DNA of 53,912 nucleotides from an uncultured Mycoplasmatota bacterium. Its GTDB lineage: Bacteria; Bacillota_I; Bacilli_A; RF39; UBA660. Below are positions 52,554 through 53,912 of this stretch, piece after piece. Position numbers and translations under genes: made by a program. Location: positions 1 to 53,912 of the forward strand of contig UROI01000007.1 of the NCBI GenBank assembly GCA_900549325.1, in the 5' to 3' direction. Each line of letters opens with the position of its first letter. Within the stretch, counting starts at the first letter, position 1. The notes beneath the pieces were generated by a model, which made no database searches, was not told the origin of the DNA, and saw only the letters and a list, made by a program, of their open reading frames with translations.

Positions 52554-53912
52554 TTACGCACTTAATTTGTACGGATTGCTCGAAGTTCCATCTCCTGAAC
52601 CTAGCGCAATATTAGAGGTAAGATAAATGGTTGGAACGACGTCATTATCATTTGACACATTACCGTAGAAGCCGTTGCCACCGTTCACAGCGCCAGTCGA
52701 ATACACATTAAACGCATTACTAGCAGAACCAGATTTAGGATTTAATAACCATGAATAAAAAGTACTTAAATTTGTTTTCATCCAGTTATTTGAGGTACAA
52801 GTTGAATCACTATAACTGTCCAATGTTTGTGTACACTTACTAAAATCTGCTGCATAGCCATAATCACTTGGATATGCTAATGCTATTTTCCCAGTCCATG
52901 TTGTCGGTCTTCCAGTATATACTCTTGTTCCTCTTTCATAACCATAAATTTGATTTGGATATATTTGATTTGTACTCCAACCGCCAAGATTCCATGTCAC
53001 TTCTGATATAAGATTTCTTGTTGTATCATTTTTTATTCCGGTACTTGTGAAATCACAATCTTTTGTAGCATTGTCTAAGCCACTATAACATTTACCTGAT
53101 GCACTATTCCAATATAAACTCTGCCCTAAGCCATTATCGTTAGAATCTGTTGTATAATAATCACTCGAATTTAAAAGTTTCATTAACCTTGCTGTAGTCC
53201 AATCATTTTTACCATAACCATCTTCTGCACCAGTACTTCTATTTTTATTATCCCAAGAATACTTTCCAATAGATCCATTTCTTATTATTTTTAATTTACC
53301 ATTAAATACACCAATTATTCGCCATGTTTCACAGGTACTGGATGTTTGATTACTATAATCAGAACAATTAAAGTATATATAGTTATTAGGACTTGCTCCA
53401 TAATATCTTATATTGCCACCATCTAAATCTGTCGTGACACCTCCTAGTCTATCATTCATTAATGATACTGATGATGCTGTGTTATATGTAATGCTATTAT
53501 TTGTTATTGTTGTTTTTGGAGCATTAGTATATAGTTCTATAATAGTGTCGGCTGCTGTTGGCGTTTTAACTACTGCTCCTTCTCCATCAGCATGTAATTT
53601 AAAATTAAACTCTTTACCCATCATGGTACTAGGATTTACATAGTTTGCTCCGTCTATCCAAATATATAATGTATAACTAGTATTTGATGTAGATATACTT
53701 TCATTAGTTAATAATGTTATATGTTTAGTACTATTGGTACTACAATCTGTTGTATTACTATTTAGATATGTTTCACTAAAGTTGCCTTCTTTTACTTTAG
53801 TTGTACCTTTATAGAATTCATATCTAAAACTTACATCTTTTAATTCGGTTCCTATACTTGTTATATCTAAGTACATATTAAATGTTAAACCTGTAGTATC
53901 TGCTTTTACTTT
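52554..53912 (-). CDS. large surface protein with variable C-terminal domain, partial
   Basis: The 5' end is outside the window; the frame is open to the last base, so the ATG at 53876 is internal. The visible part starts in a TasA-like domain (LYIWIDGANYV) and continues with a domain close to that of the protein encoded at 25843 (for example SVSLMNDRLG, GGNIRYYGA, WRIIGVFNGKLKIIRN). The last ~55 residues differ strongly between the two, including a five-codon length difference, before the common end GDGTSSNPYKL. The gene ends KLSA, probably the original form of the terminus that the RIT element changed in the paralogue. Confidence 0.82.
   Translation of the reverse strand, partial: KVKADTTGLTFNMYLDITSIGTELKDVSFRYEFYKGTTKVKEGNFSETYLNSNTTDCSTNSTKHITLLTNESISTSNTSYTLYIWIDGANYVNPSTMMGKEFNFKLHADGEGAVVKTPTAADTIIELYTNAPKTTITNNSITYNTASSVSLMNDRLGGVTTDLDGGNIRYYGASPNNYIYFNCSDYSNQTSSTCETWRIIGVFNGKLKIIRNGSIGKYSWDNKNRSTGAEDGYGKNDWTTARLMKLLNSSDYYTTDSNDNGLGQSLYWNSASGKCYSGLDNATKDCDFTSTGIKNDTTRNLISEVTWNLGGWSTNQIYPNQIYGYERGTRVYTGRPTTWTGKIALAYPSDYGYAADFSKCTQTLDSYSDSTCTSNNWMKTNLSTFYSWLLNPKSGSASNAFNVYSTGAVNGGNGFYGNVSNDNDVVPTIYLTSNIALGSGDGTSSNPYKLSA

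Overview
The window reads as chromosomal DNA of a low-GC Gram-positive bacterium (Bacillota, most likely class Bacilli, plausibly one of the uncultured gut lineages with reduced genomes). The evidence is the strong A+T bias, Shine-Dalgarno sites of the GGAGG/GGTGAT type, EzrA, FtsK/SpoIIIE, KhpA next to S16, a sortase with a Cna-B surface protein, SipW-type secreted proteins and a Cse60-like protein. TGA is used as a stop (yigZ, eno), so the code is standard and not the Mycoplasma code. Most genes lie on the minus strand. The assignment to a lineage is inference.

Layout. 1-9500: DNA translocase FtsK, a partial Rnf-like redox module (an RnfD-RnfG fusion plus RnfC, without RnfA/B/E), a rhomboid protease, small proteins and an Asn/Met-rich membrane protein. 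9500-16050: EzrA, a ferredoxin, a two-component system and a divergent superoxide dismutase. 16050-18700: a locus built from a complete DUF1016 (YhcG-type PDDEXK nuclease) gene, a frameshifted second copy and several duplicated fragments, each carrying a different palindrome at the same place. 18850-20930: an MFS-like permease and a radical SAM protein. 21119-25857: a decayed IS, then a recombinase-in-trio (RIT) element with three overlapping tyrosine recombinase genes between 91-bp inverted repeats; its right end lies in the last codons of a surface-protein gene. 25843-38900: that surface protein, rseP, cdsA, parE, a membrane protein, sortase, a thioester/Cna-B surface protein, tRNA-Arg(CCT), obg, a 38-codon membrane peptide and a Ca2+-type P-ATPase. 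38900-46000: M23 peptidase, a DUF1016 fragment, dinD, comEC, comEA, yigZ and trpS. 46000-53912: PF06541 membrane protein, flippase, cse60-like gene, lipoprotein, eno, khpA, rpsP and three secreted proteins, the last cut by the window edge.

Two non-coding patterns stand out. First, eight intergenic copies of a tandem-hairpin element: the stems differ completely from copy to copy yet stay complementary, while a single C.T mismatch flanked by a G-C and a C-G pair is kept, and six copies end in a mini-hairpin plus a CTATTATATATAAG tail. Second, the DUF1016/dinD palindromes: their arms also vary while staying self-complementary, in most cases around a fixed CA-N-TG centre. I recognise neither as a known family. 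The two large paralogous surface proteins (25843 and 52554) are very similar except in their last ~50-60 residues, where the composition shifts to C/G-rich codons; this recalls targeted hypervariation, but no reverse transcriptase is present in the window.
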